DNA of 64,000 nt, from NCBI RefSeq assembly GCF_000069785.1, contig NC_010530.1, positions 180,001 to 244,000 of the forward strand, written 5' to 3'. Of the stretch, positions 10,508 to 19,411 are shown piece after piece. Each line of letters starts with the position of its first letter. Position 1 is the stretch's first letter. The notes beneath the pieces are model-generated. The model was not told the origin of the DNA, did not search any database, and saw only the letters and a list, made by a program, of their open reading frames with translations. The translations under genes and the position numbers were made by a program. This stretch comes from Cupriavidus taiwanensis LMG 19424. GTDB taxonomy: Bacteria > Pseudomonadota > Gammaproteobacteria > Burkholderiales > Burkholderiaceae.

Positions 10508-11544
10508 ACGTGTGCCGCGGCGCGGTCGGTGCCGGGACGTTGCGGCCACAAGGCCAGCGCCTCGAGGCAGGCGCGCCGGTGGCTGGCGCCGCGCGCCGGC
10601 GGCAGTTCGATGCCGGGCAGCCGCAGGCCGATCTCGGCCTCGTCGCCGGCGGCCAGCAGCCACGCGCACAGGCGCGACAGCCGCGCCTCGGCCTCCATGC
10701 CGGCGGGCAGCGCGTGCCAGTCCAGCCAGCGCGCCGGCTGGCGCGGCGGATCGCCGGCGCGGCTGAGCCAGCGTCCGGTGCGCGCGCTGTGTTTCCACGC
10801 GATGCGGTGCAGCGGGTCGCCGCTGCGGTAGCGGCGCAGCTGGTCGATGCCGTCTTCGCTGCTCGACGTGCTGGCGGCGGCCTGCGCGCCGTCGCCATCG
10901 TCGGGGCGGTGCACGGGCGGCGGCGGCGGGGCGCCGGGCTCGGGCGCCGGGAAGACCAGCGTCGACAGCTCCAGGTCCGCATGGCTCCAGACATGGAACA
11001 GGCCGAACGGAAAGCGGCTGGCGATCGTCACGCGCGGCAGTGCCAGGCGGCCCCGGCGTGGCGCCGGCACGTGCAGTGCCAGCATGCCGCTGGCATTGGC
11101 ATCGAGGGTCAGCGTCGCGGCAGCGATCTCCGGCATGGCGGCCAGGCGCGCCTCGATGCCGATGCGCGCGTCGCCGCCGCGGCTGTCGACCCGCACGTGG
11201 AACACCGCGTCCTGCCCGGCATGGACCGCCGCCACCGGCCCCGCAGCGACGGCGAGATCGAGCAGGTTGCGGTAGGCCAGCCACATGCATGACATGCCGA
11301 TGCCGGCGAGCATGAAGGTCAGCGCAAAGCCGAGGCTGATGTTGTAGTTCAGCGAGGTCATCAGCATCGCGGCCAGCACCACCGCAAAGCCGACCCCGCC
11401 GCGCGTGGGCAGGATATAGAGATGGCGGCGGTCCAGCACCACCACGCCGCCCGCGCCGCCCGCACCGCCACCAGGGCGCCGGCTTGCGGCGCGGCGCCGT
11501 GGAAGGCGAGGCGTGCCGCCGAGCACGCCCTTGCGCGCCGCCAT
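10504..11544 (-). CDS. DUF58 domain-containing membrane protein
   Basis: A 346-residue protein with two membrane segments (about 50-90) and, near residues 235-260, the DUF58 signature DGIDQLRRYRSGDPLHRIAWKHSART, where arginines and the aspartate-proline motif are conserved. DUF58 proteins carry a degenerate von Willebrand A-like fold and are almost always partnered with a MoxR AAA ATPase. The pair is thought to act in chaperone- or metal-insertase-like maturation at the membrane. Here the gene lies 5 bp after moxR and overlaps the transglutaminase gene by 4 bp. Confidence 0.88.
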   Translation of the reverse strand: MAARKGVLGGTPRLPRRRAASRRPGGGAGGAGGVVVLDRRHLYILPTRGGVGFAVVLAAMLMTSLNYNISLGFALTFMLAGIGMSCMWLAYRNLLDLAVAAGPVAAVHAGQDAVFHVRVDSRGGDARIGIEARLAAMPEIAAATLTLDANASGMLALHVPAPRRGRLALPRVTIASRFPFGLFHVWSHADLELSTLVFPAPEPGAPPPPPVHRPDDGDGAQAAASTSSSEDGIDQLRRYRSGDPLHRIAWKHSARTGRWLSRAGDPPRQPARWLDWHALPAGMEAEARLSRLCAWLLAAGDEAEIGLRLPGIELPPARGASHRRACLEALALWPQRPGTDRAAAHV

Positions 11545-11549
11545 GGCGC

Positions 11550-12476
11550 TCAGGGAATCGCCACGCCGGCCAGCAGCGCGGCCAGCTGGCCGTCGACGGC
11601 GGCGTGGCCGCCGGCCCCGGCCGGCAACACGCGGTGCGCCGCCACCGCCATGAAGACTGCCTGCACGTCCTCGGGCAGCACCAGGTCACGCTGGGCCAGC
11701 AGTGCCCAGGCCCGCGCGCAGGCCAGCAGCGCCAGCCCGGCGCGCGGCGACAGCCCCGCGGCAAAGCCGCCGTGGCTGCGCGTGGCCTGCACCAGCGCCA
11801 GCACGTAGTCGACCAGCGCCGGGCTGGCGTACACCTGTGCGGCCGCTTCCTGCAGCGCCAGCACCTGGCCGCCATCCATCACCGGCGGCAACTCCGCCGC
11901 GCTGGCGCCACCCAGGTACAGCACGCGCTCGAAGGCGGGGTCGGGGTAGCCCAGCGACAGCCGCATGGTGAAGCGGTCCAGCTGGGATTCGGGCAGCGCA
12001 TGGGTGCCGATCTGCTCCAGCGGATTCTGCGTGGCGATGACAAAAAACGGCGACGGCAGCGCATGCGTGGCGCCGTCATGGGTCACCTGCCCCTCGGCCA
12101 TTGCCTCGAGCAGCGCACTCTGGGTCTTGGGCGGGGCGCGGTTGATCTCGTCGGCCAGCACTACCTGCGCGAACACGGGGCCGCGGTGGAAGCGGAATTC
12201 GCCGGCGTCGCGGACGAATACCGAGACCCCGATCAGGTCGGCCGGCAACAGGTCGCTGGTGAACTGCACGCGCTGGTAGTGCAGACCCAGCGTACGCGCC
12301 AGCGCATGCGCCAGCGTGGTCTTGCCCACGCCCGGCACGTCTTCCAGCAGCAGGTGGCCGCGTGCCAGCATGCAGGCCAGCGCCAGCCGCAACTGCTGGG
12401 GCTTGCCAACGACAATGCGGCCCAGCTGGGCCTGGGCCTCGGCCAGCGAAGCGACGATGCGGGGGCGTGCAGTCAC
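11550..12476 (-). CDS. MoxR-family AAA+ ATPase
   Basis: A 308-residue AAA+ ATPase of the MoxR group. Walker A is EDVPGVGKTT (45-54), Walker B VVLADEIN (105-112), followed by RAPPKTQSALLEAMAEGQVT, typical of MoxR, and sensor 1 in FFVIATQNPLEQIG. The lid domain fills the C-terminus. The start is a GTG at 12476 with GAGG seven bases upstream; the longer upstream reading frame lacks similarity to the family. It heads the moxR-DUF58-tgpA operon and presumably acts with the DUF58 protein. Confidence 0.9.
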   Translation of the reverse strand: MTARPRIVASLAEAQAQLGRIVVGKPQQLRLALACMLARGHLLLEDVPGVGKTTLAHALARTLGLHYQRVQFTSDLLPADLIGVSVFVRDAGEFRFHRGPVFAQVVLADEINRAPPKTQSALLEAMAEGQVTHDGATHALPSPFFVIATQNPLEQIGTHALPESQLDRFTMRLSLGYPDPAFERVLYLGGASAAELPPVMDGGQVLALQEAAAQVYASPALVDYVLALVQATRSHGGFAAGLSPRAGLALLACARAWALLAQRDLVLPEDVQAVFMAVAAHRVLPAGAGGHAAVDGQLAALLAGVAIP

Positions 12477-12738
12477 GTTGGACCTCGGCGCAGAGCCTGA
12501 AAAAGACGCGGTTGGTGCAGCAATTATCGGGCAAAGACCAGCGCATTGTAGCGGCGCGCACGCCATGCGCGACCGTCTGTTGCCGTACGCAGGCGGCCGG
12601 GCGCCCGCAGGGCCCACAGGATGCGGATGCGGCGCCTGCGCCAGATGGCGCTGGTTCTGGCATCATGAGCCTGTCGGGCCACCGCGGCCCTGTTCTTCTT
12701 TCCGCCTCTTTGCGCGGCCTTGCGCCGCGCCTGCTGCA

Positions 12739-13557
12739 ATGACCTCGCTGGATCCCTGCGCCGACCTGCCCGCTTCCACCCTGTCTGCCGATGCCGGCGC
12801 GCTGCTGCGCCTGGCGCAGGCGTTCCATGCCAACGGTTTCGTGATCCTGCGCGGCTTCGCCGACGAGCCGACGTGCGCGGCGCTGGAAGCGGTGACGCGC
12901 CAGCATCTCGCCGGGGCGGTGCCGCCGGTGGAGTTCGAGGCCGACCTCGGCTATCCCGGCGCCCCGGCCACGCGCGATGCCGCCGGCGGCAGCACGGTCA
13001 GGCGCCTGCGACAGGCCTACGGGCGCGACGCGGTGTTTCGCCGCTGGGCCAGCGACCCGAAGCTGGTGGCCGTGGTGCAGGCCTTGCTCGGCGAGCCCGC
13101 CCGCATCACGCTGGCGCATCACAACTGCGTGATGACCAAGCATCCCCACTACGGCAGCCAGACCGGCTGGCACCGCGATACCCGCTACTGGTCGTTTGCG
13201 CGGCCGGAACTGGTGACGGTGTGGCTGGCGCTGGGCGACGAGGACGAGCGCAATGGCGTGCTGCGCGTCATCCCGGGTTCGCACCAGGCGAAGCTGGAGC
13301 CCGGCCAGCTGGACCCGGCCGAATTCCTGATCGAAGCCCACCCCGCCAGCCAGCCGCTGCTGGACGCGGCGCAGCCGCTGGCGCTGCATCGTGGCGATGT
13401 GCTCTGCTTCGACAGCCGGCTGTTCCATGCGGCCGGCCGCAATGCGTCCAACGCGGTCAAGCTGTCGGTGGCGTTCGCGTATTTCGGCGCCAGCAACCGG
13501 CCGCTGGACGGCACGCGCTCGGCCGAGTTCGGCAGCGTGGAGCTGCCCGCGGCCTGA
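12739..13557 (+). CDS. Phytanoyl-CoA dioxygenase (PhyH) family protein
   Basis: A 272-residue non-haem Fe(II)/2-oxoglutarate dioxygenase. The iron-binding facial triad is visible as H145-x-D147 (GWHRDTRYW) and H230 (DSRLFHAAGRNAS), with R234 placed to hold 2-oxoglutarate. VIPGSHQ (178-183) is a typical PhyH segment. PhyH proteins hydroxylate diverse substrates (fatty acyl-CoAs, amino acids, small metabolites), so the reaction here cannot be named. It is monocistronic, divergent from the moxR operon across about 260 bp in which I see no clear regulatory site, and convergent with the IclR gene. Confidence 0.85.
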   Translation: MTSLDPCADLPASTLSADAGALLRLAQAFHANGFVILRGFADEPTCAALEAVTRQHLAGAVPPVEFEADLGYPGAPATRDAAGGSTVRRLRQAYGRDAVFRRWASDPKLVAVVQALLGEPARITLAHHNCVMTKHPHYGSQTGWHRDTRYWSFARPELVTVWLALGDEDERNGVLRVIPGSHQAKLEPGQLDPAEFLIEAHPASQPLLDAAQPLALHRGDVLCFDSRLFHAAGRNASNAVKLSVAFAYFGASNRPLDGTRSAEFGSVELPAA

Positions 13558-13576
13558 GCCGCGCGGCCCGCGCTCA
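13551..13576. terminator. Hairpin shared by the convergent PhyH and IclR genes
   Basis: CCTGAGC and GCTCAGG form a stem with an inner CGCG/CGCG pairing, overlapping both stop codons. There is no T-run on either side, so it is at best a weak bidirectional terminator. Confidence 0.4.
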
Positions 13577-14413
13577 GGTGCGCAGCCCGACCAGCCCGGA
13601 AATCTTCTCCGAGGCTTCGAGCAGCGGCGGCAGGAAGCGCTCCAGCATCTCCTGCGCGCTGGTGCGGTTGGCCTGGCCGCTGATGTTGATGGCGGCGATG
13701 GTGTGGCCGGCGCGGTTGCGGATCGGCGCGGCCAGCGACACCAGTCCTTCCTCCAGCTCCTGGTCGTTCAGGGCCCAGCCGCGCTGGCGGATATCGGCGA
13801 CGATGGCCTTGAGCGCGTCCACGTCGGTCACGGTGCGTCCGGTGCGCGCGCGCAGGTCGGTGGCGCGCAGCACGCTATCCAGCTCGGCCTCGCTCAGCCC
13901 GGCCAGCAGCACCCGTCCCATCGACGAGCAGTACGCCGGCAGGCGGCTGCCGATCGACAGGTTGATGGTCATGATCTTGCGCGCCGGCACGCGCAGCACA
14001 TAGACGATCTCGGTGCCGTCCAGCACCGAGATCGAGCAGCTTTCATGGACCTGCTGCGACAGCGACTCCATGATCGGCTCGGCCAGGTTCCAGAACGGCA
14101 TCGAGGTCAGGTAGGCGAACCCCAGGTCCAGGATCTTGGGCGTGAGCCGGAACAGGCGCCCGTCGGCCTGCACATAGCCCAGCCCCACCAGCGTCAGCAG
14201 GATGCGGCGCGCGCCGGCGCGCGTCAGGCCGCTGGCCTGGGCGATTTCGGTCAGGGTCTGGGCCGGGTGCTGTGCGTTGAAGGCCCGGATCACCGACAGC
14301 CCGCGTGCAAAGGACTGCACATAGCTGTCGCTCGGCTTTTCGGGCGTGGCGGCGCTGTCGGCGGTCGGCGATGCTGGCGGCGGGGTCTGGCGGGAATCGG
14401 TGGGACTGGCCAT
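13574..14413 (-). CDS. IclR-family regulator of the PcaR/PobR type
   Basis: A 279-residue IclR-family protein. After a 28-residue disordered Pro/Thr/Ser leader come SYVQSFARGLSVIRAF (about 29-45) and a helix-turn-helix with TLTEIAQASGLTRAGARRIL, then the IclR effector-binding domain with PAYCSSMGRVLLA. The sequence FARGLSVIRAF...LTRAGARRILLTLVGLGYV..LTPKILDLGFAYL strongly resembles PcaR, the beta-ketoadipate-responsive regulator of pca genes. Transcribed after the MFS gene in the same direction (116-bp gap). A PcaR-like box is present 31 kb away in front of pcaIJF, so it may act in trans there; this is inference. Confidence 0.82.
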   Translation of the reverse strand: MASPTDSRQTPPPASPTADSAATPEKPSDSYVQSFARGLSVIRAFNAQHPAQTLTEIAQASGLTRAGARRILLTLVGLGYVQADGRLFRLTPKILDLGFAYLTSMPFWNLAEPIMESLSQQVHESCSISVLDGTEIVYVLRVPARKIMTINLSIGSRLPAYCSSMGRVLLAGLSEAELDSVLRATDLRARTGRTVTDVDALKAIVADIRQRGWALNDQELEEGLVSLAAPIRNRAGHTIAAINISGQANRTSAQEMLERFLPPLLEASEKISGLVGLRT

Positions 14414-14529
14414 CTGCGTAGCCCGGCGCGGTTCGCCGGATTGGCACGGAAAGGCCGAAAGGGTAGAGGAAATGCCGGGATTGCGCCAGTACCGGGCCCG
14501 GACAGCCCGCGGCGGCCAATACCGGGGCC

Positions 14530-16131
14530 TCAGCGGAAGCTGCGCTGCACCAGCACGAACACCGCCCCCGCCACGCACAGCGCGGCAAAGCCATGCAGCA
14601 GGTCCATGCCGGCGAGCAGCGTCGCCTGCCGGTCGACTTCCTGCGAGAGCTTGGCCAGTCCCGCCGCGGAAAGCGCATCGGGCATCTGCAGCACCGGGTT
14701 GAAGCGGGTGATGTGCTCGACCAGGTGGGTGCGGTGCTGCGCCAGGCCGTCCTGCATGAAGACGCTGGCGAGGCCGGTGCCCATCGCCGAGGCGATCTGC
14801 TTGCACACGTTCTTGAACTGGTAGGCGTGCGAGAAGTCCTCGACCGGCACGTCCAGGTAGGTCATCGACGCCACCTGCACCATCAGCAGCACCGGCGTCA
14901 GCCCTTCGAGCAGCACCACCGGCACCAGCGCGTAGTCCGGCGCGCCCGGCATCAGCTGGGTCGACAGCAGCAGCGCCGCGCAGGCGTAGACGATAAATCC
15001 GATCGCGATCACGCGCCGCTTGCGGAACACCAGCGCCATGCCCAGCGTGATCACGATAGCGCCAATGGCCGACACCGTGCCGCTGGTCGACAGCAGCATG
15101 CAGGTGGTGCGAAAGGTCAGCCCCAGCCCGGTCTGCGTCAGCGTCGGCAGCAGGAACGACCACGCCGACGACAGCAGGTAGTACAGCGTATAGAAGCCCA
15201 GCCCATACAGGTACTGGCGCCCGGCCAGGCGGGAGAAGTCGATCCACGGGTCCGGATGGCGGTACAGCCGCCAGCCGCTGAAGGCAAACAGCGCCACCCC
15301 GCACAGCGCGGCCAGCGGCATCTCCAGCGAGCTGAAGAAGCGCGTGTAGCGCATTTCCTGCAGCGTATGCAGGAACACCAGCGCGCCCAGTGCGGCGGCG
15401 ATGGCGGCGGGCCAGTCCAGCGTCGACACCGGCGGATGCGAATCGCGCGGCGCCGGTGCCGGGTAGGTCAGCGCCACCGACAGCAGCACTGGCAGCGCAA
15501 TGCCGGCCTGGAACAGAAACACCGCGCGCCAGCCGATATCGTCCAGGAAGATGCTGGTTAGCCACGGCGTGATCGCCAGCATCGAGAACGCGCCGCCGCC
15601 GAAGCGCAGCATCAGCGGGCCGCGCTCGGCCGGCGTCGACACCAGCTGGACCAGGATGCGCGAGGCCGCGAACAGGCCGCCCGCGCCCAGTCCCTGCACC
15701 GCCTTGCCGGTGATCAGCCCGGCCGGGCTGGCAAACTCCGCGCAGATCAGCGAGCCCGCGATGAACACCAGCAGCGACGCCATGGTGAAGCGCTTGTACG
15801 TGATGCGGCGCGCGAGCTGGTCCAGCACCATGTTCATCAGCACCGCGGTGGCGGCGTAGGCGGAGATCGCGTACAGGTAGTCTTCGGGAGCCGCCCCGAC
15901 GCCGCCCTGGATATGCTGGCTGGCCACGCCCATCATCAGCGTGGAAGAGAAGTCGATGCCGGTCACCAGACCCAGCGTCAAACCGAACAATGAGAGACGC
16001 CAGTGGCCCATTTCCGGGTGACTGGCAAGCTGCATGCGGGGGCGCGCGGGCGTGGTTGGGGTGGGGGCGGGAGTTGCCGGAACTGCGGGGGCCAGGGCGT
16101 CCGGTCCGGCTGGGACAGACCTTTGTTGCAT
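14530..16131 (-). CDS. MFS transporter, DHA2 family
   Basis: A 533-residue membrane protein with about 14 hydrophobic segments after a Pro/Ala-rich cytoplasmic leader (1-40). It shares with the exporter at 6382-7965 the order GLVTGIDFSSTLMMGVASQHIQGG, RRITYKRFTMASLLVF (loop 2-3) and KAVQGLGAGGLFAASRILV (motif B/C region), so the two are paralogues. Its start faces a LysR gene across about 60 bp, and the PcaR-like IclR gene follows. Substrate unknown; by context aromatic acids or related toxic compounds are reasonable guesses. Confidence 0.86.
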   Translation of the reverse strand: MQQRSVPAGPDALAPAVPATPAPTPTTPARPRMQLASHPEMGHWRLSLFGLTLGLVTGIDFSSTLMMGVASQHIQGGVGAAPEDYLYAISAYAATAVLMNMVLDQLARRITYKRFTMASLLVFIAGSLICAEFASPAGLITGKAVQGLGAGGLFAASRILVQLVSTPAERGPLMLRFGGGAFSMLAITPWLTSIFLDDIGWRAVFLFQAGIALPVLLSVALTYPAPAPRDSHPPVSTLDWPAAIAAALGALVFLHTLQEMRYTRFFSSLEMPLAALCGVALFAFSGWRLYRHPDPWIDFSRLAGRQYLYGLGFYTLYYLLSSAWSFLLPTLTQTGLGLTFRTTCMLLSTSGTVSAIGAIVITLGMALVFRKRRVIAIGFIVYACAALLLSTQLMPGAPDYALVPVVLLEGLTPVLLMVQVASMTYLDVPVEDFSHAYQFKNVCKQIASAMGTGLASVFMQDGLAQHRTHLVEHITRFNPVLQMPDALSAAGLAKLSQEVDRQATLLAGMDLLHGFAALCVAGAVFVLVQRSFR

Positions 16132-16192
16132 CGCTCAAGCATAATGTAGGCCCACCGTCGAGAACTACAGGTTGTCAGGGAAACATTGTCCG

Positions 16193-17179
16193 GTGAACGA
16201 AACAATCCAATGGAATGACTGGGAGGCGTTCTGCTGCGTGGTCGAGCAGGGCACGTTCACGGCCGCGGCGGAGCAGCTCGACTGCCCCAAGTCGCGCGTG
16301 TCGGCCGCCGTGGCGCGGCTGGAAACGGCCATCGGCGCCAAGCTGCTGGAGCGCACCACGCGCCGCATGCGCCTTACCGATGCGGGCAAGGCGGTCTATC
16401 GCGATGTCGCGCCGCTGTTTGCGCGGCTGCGCGAGATTCGCCAGGAAACGCTGGCGCGCGAGGAACGCGTGCAGGGCGTGCTGCGCATCGCGACTCCCTA
16501 TGAATTCGGCGCGCAGCAGCTGGGCGGCGTGATCTGCCGCACGCTGGCGGCACACCCCGCGCTGGATGTGGCGGTGGAAATCACGCAGGGCCTGGTCGAC
16601 CCCATCCGCGACGGCTATGACGTGGCCTTTGTCATCGTCGACGCCGACCTGCCAGACTCCGGCACCGTGGCCCGCCGCATCTACCACGTCGAACGCGGCC
16701 TGTTCGCCGCGCCCGCGCTCGCGGCCAGCCTGCCGGCGCAACTGCGCCCGGAAGACCTGGCCAATATGCCGACGCTGACCACGCCCGGCGACACTGTCTG
16801 GGAATTCACCCGCGACGGCCAGACCGTATCGGTGCCGATCCGCCCGCGCATGCAGACCCACAACGCCGAACTGCGCCTGCAGGGCGCGCTGGCCGGACTG
16901 GGCATCGCGAGGCTGTCGGTGATTTATTGCGAGGCCGAGGTCGCGCAGGGCCGGCTGGTGCGCGTGCTGCCCGACTATCCGCTGCCACCGCTGCGCGTGT
17001 TCGCGCTGCTGCCGGACCGGCGCCTGCAGCCGCGCAAGGTGCGCGCCTTCATGGAAGCGATCGAATCGATGATGGTGTCGGAGCTGCCGCCCGAGGGGGA
17101 GGCGGAGACGGCGCGGGACGCCGGGCTGGATGCCGCCGCGGACGGGCTGGCGCCGGGAGAAGCCCGCACGGCGGGTTGA
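16193..17179 (+). CDS. LysR-family transcriptional regulator
   Basis: A 328-residue LysR protein. The N-terminal winged helix is clear: WNDWEAFCCVVEQGTFTAAAEQLDCPKSRVSAAVARLETAIGAKLLERTTRRMRLTDAG (from about residue 8), followed by the substrate-binding domain. The residue C-P-K before SRVS differs from the usual T-Q-P/S. It is divergent from the DHA2 exporter with a 60-bp gap, the classical arrangement for LysR control of the neighbour. The GTG at 16193 is preferred; a TTG at 16172 is an alternative. The C-terminal tail from about 305 is extra-long and acidic/alanine-rich. Confidence 0.87.
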   Translation: MNETIQWNDWEAFCCVVEQGTFTAAAEQLDCPKSRVSAAVARLETAIGAKLLERTTRRMRLTDAGKAVYRDVAPLFARLREIRQETLAREERVQGVLRIATPYEFGAQQLGGVICRTLAAHPALDVAVEITQGLVDPIRDGYDVAFVIVDADLPDSGTVARRIYHVERGLFAAPALAASLPAQLRPEDLANMPTLTTPGDTVWEFTRDGQTVSVPIRPRMQTHNAELRLQGALAGLGIARLSVIYCEAEVAQGRLVRVLPDYPLPPLRVFALLPDRRLQPRKVRAFMEAIESMMVSELPPEGEAETARDAGLDAAADGLAPGEARTAG

Positions 17180-17218
17180 GGTCGCCGGCGGGCGCAGGGT
17201 CCCGCGCCGGTTCCGGCT

Positions 17219-17779
17219 TCAATGCAGGCCGATGATGCCCGCGCCCAGCCGGGCAATGACCATCAGCAGGATCTGCGCAATCACGAACAGCACCAGCGGC
17301 GAGATATCGAAGCCGCCCAGGCGTGGCACCACGCGCTGGATCGGGCGCAGCACCGGCGCGGTCAGGTGGTCGATGGCCGGGGTGATGGGCGAGTGCGGGT
17401 TGACCCACGACAGGATCGCCATCAGCAGCGTGACCCACATGACCAGGCTGATGGCCCACTTCAGCACGTAGAGCACGGCGGTCAGCAGCATGGCGGGCAC
17501 GAAGCCCAGCAGGTCGATGCCGCTGGTCAGTGCGACCAGTGCCAGGAATACCACCGCGGTCAGCCATGCGGCCAGGATCGTGGCCCAGTCGATGCCGCCT
17601 ACGCCGGGGATGATCCGGCGCAGCGGCCGCACCAGCCAGTCGGTAATCTGGAACACGCCCTGCGACACCGGGTTGCGCGTTGGCAGCCGCGTCAGCTGCA
17701 TCCAGACGCGCAGCAGCAGCGCCATGCCGAACAGGGTGAAGACGGTATCCAGCAGGAAGAGGGCGATTTCCGAGAACAT
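17219..17779 (-). CDS. YggT family membrane protein
   Basis: A 186-residue integral membrane protein containing two tandem YggT repeats: each has a hydrophobic hairpin followed by a proline/arginine-rich amphipathic segment, seen as TDWLVRPLRRIIPGVGGIDWATI (about 46-68) and IDHLTAPVLRPIQRVVPRLGGFDISPL (about 135-161). YggT proteins have been linked to osmotic shock tolerance and, in other bacteria, to division or membrane organisation; the molecular role is unclear. The start ATG at 17779 gives the family length; the upstream in-frame extension is unlike the family. Confidence 0.87.
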   Translation of the reverse strand: MFSEIALFLLDTVFTLFGMALLLRVWMQLTRLPTRNPVSQGVFQITDWLVRPLRRIIPGVGGIDWATILAAWLTAVVFLALVALTSGIDLLGFVPAMLLTAVLYVLKWAISLVMWVTLLMAILSWVNPHSPITPAIDHLTAPVLRPIQRVVPRLGGFDISPLVLFVIAQILLMVIARLGAGIIGLH

Positions 17780-17990
17780 CGGTGCGTTTTCCGGTGACGG
17801 GTGAAGGTGTCTGCAACCGCACAGATTCTGCCATAGCCGGGGGCGCGCTCGGCGCAAACCGGCATGCGCCGTCCCAAGCCGCACGGCCGTGGCTGGCGGT
17901 GTGCCGGGCGGCCCCTATAATTGCGAGCGCCCCGCACGGGGCGCGCGCGGATTGCCGCGCCTTCTCTCCCTTTCGCGTTTTTTGCCGCCC

Positions 17991-18449
17991 ATGCCCAGCA
18001 AGTCCGCCGCGTCGCCGCAACCCGCCCCGCTCAGCAAGGCCGACTTCGAGGCACTGTCCGACTTCCGCTACCAGTTGCGCCGCTTCCTGCGGTTCTCCGA
18101 AGACGCGGCCCGCGAGGAGGGGCTGACGGTGCAGCAATACCTGCTGCTGCTGCATATCCGCGGCTGTGCCGACAAGGACTGGGCCTCGATCGGCGAACTG
18201 GCCGAGCGCCTGCAAGCCAAGCAGCATGGCGTGGTGGCACTGGTCAATCGCAGCGAGGCCGCCGGGCTGGTCAAGCGGCGGCTCAATCCCGAAGACCGCC
18301 GCGTGGTGCAGGTGCACCTGACCGCCAAGGGCGAGCGCTACCTGAACCGGCTGGCCATGCTCCACCGGACCGAGCTGGAATCGCTGCGCGGCGCATTCCG
18401 CGTGGCCCGCATCACGCAGTTCAACGACGATGGCGCGGAGCGCGGCTAA
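17991..18449 (+). CDS. MarR-family transcriptional regulator
   Basis: A 152-residue MarR protein: helix 1-2 [33 protein letters not shown], the DNA-binding helices [29 protein letters not shown] and the wing [23 protein letters not shown]. It stands alone; its divergent neighbour is the YggT gene (about 210 bp). No effector or target can be read from the context. The ATG at 17991 begins the family-length protein. Confidence 0.84.
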   Translation: MPSKSAASPQPAPLSKADFEALSDFRYQLRRFLRFSEDAAREEGLTVQQYLLLLHIRGCADKDWASIGELAERLQAKQHGVVALVNRSEAAGLVKRRLNPEDRRVVQVHLTAKGERYLNRLAMLHRTELESLRGAFRVARITQFNDDGAERG

Positions 18450-18579
18450 GCACCGCCGCGGCGGCTCCGCCTGCCGTTACAGGCGGTTACCAATCACAAG
18501 CTCCGGTGACACCCGCCGGCCGCCCGCGGCCCTAGACTCGCGCGCATTCCCAATACGCGCAGCGCGCAGGAGTCCTGAC

Positions 18580-19287
18580 ATGTCCATCCCCCTTCGTTCG
18601 GTTGTGCTTGCGGTGCTTGGCGCCGGTGCGCTGGCCGGGTGCGCCACGCCGTATGGCTACGACAACGGCTATGGTGCAGGGTATGGCGGGGGCTATGGCG
18701 GCAGCTATGGCAACAACGGCTACGGCAACAACGGCTACGGCAGCATGGGCTATGGCAGCGGCACCACCATCAGTGGCTACCCGGCGCAGCAGGGCTATCC
18801 GCAGGCCTCCGGTTATCCGCAACAGGGTTATCCGCAGTCAGGCTATCCGCAGCAGGACTACCCGCAGTCTTCGTATCCGCAGCAGCCGTATCCGCAGCCG
18901 TCGTATCAGGACGGCAGCTACGGCAACGGCTACGGCAACCAGTCTTACGGCGTGCGCTACGGCTGGGTCGAGGGTATCGAGGTGGTACCGGGCCAGCCGC
19001 CCTCGACCAGCGGCGCGGGCGCCGTGGTTGGCGGCATCGTCGGCGGGCTGCTGGGCCACCAGGTGGGCGGCGGCCGCGGCAATACCGTGGCGACGATCGG
19101 CGGTGCCGTGGCGGGCGCGGTGGCCGGCAACGAGGTCGAGAAGCGCACCGGCACCAGTGCCCCGGCCTACCGGGTGCGCGTGCGCACCAGCGACAACGCC
19201 TACCTGACGCTGACGCAGTCTGATGCCTACCAGATGCGCGTCGGTGCCCGCGTCAAGGTCGAGAACGGCGTTGCCGTGCCGTACTGA
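18580..19287 (+). CDS. Glycine-zipper 2TM outer-membrane lipoprotein with Y/G/P/Q-rich repeat region
   Basis: A 235-residue lipoprotein. A signal peptide ends in the lipobox LAG-C21, and the residue after Cys is Ala, so it should be sorted to the outer membrane. Residues 25-60 are Gly/Tyr/Asn-rich (GYG repeats) and 66-110 consist of about nine GYPQQ/SYPQ-type repeats. Then comes a glycine-zipper hairpin (146-184; [30 protein letters not shown]), as in SlyB/OsmB-like rickettsia 17-kDa-antigen proteins, and a small beta domain (195-235). An AGGAG Shine-Dalgarno precedes the ATG. The repeat region is an unusual insertion between lipobox and zipper. Confidence 0.86.
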   Translation: MSIPLRSVVLAVLGAGALAGCATPYGYDNGYGAGYGGGYGGSYGNNGYGNNGYGSMGYGSGTTISGYPAQQGYPQASGYPQQGYPQSGYPQQDYPQSSYPQQPYPQPSYQDGSYGNGYGNQSYGVRYGWVEGIEVVPGQPPSTSGAGAVVGGIVGGLLGHQVGGGRGNTVATIGGAVAGAVAGNEVEKRTGTSAPAYRVRVRTSDNAYLTLTQSDAYQMRVGARVKVENGVAVPY

Positions 19288-19411
19288 GAAGTCCGTACCG
19301 GACCGCTGCGCACATCCTCGCGCAGCTGGTGTTAAAAATCAGGCCGCTGCGCACGCAGGCAGCCACAGCACATAGGCGGCGGAGTTCCTGCCGGCAGCCC
19401 TTTCGTGTGGA

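Noticed and set aside
8537..11875. Single 1112-residue reading frame on the minus strand
   Set aside because: Only its last 656 residues (from 10507) match a protein family; the rest is a shadow of the DUF58 and MoxR genes in another frame.
13574..16138. Single 854-residue frame apparently fusing a transporter and the IclR regulator
   Set aside because: The N-terminal part is an out-of-frame shadow of the MFS gene; the IclR protein starts at 14413.
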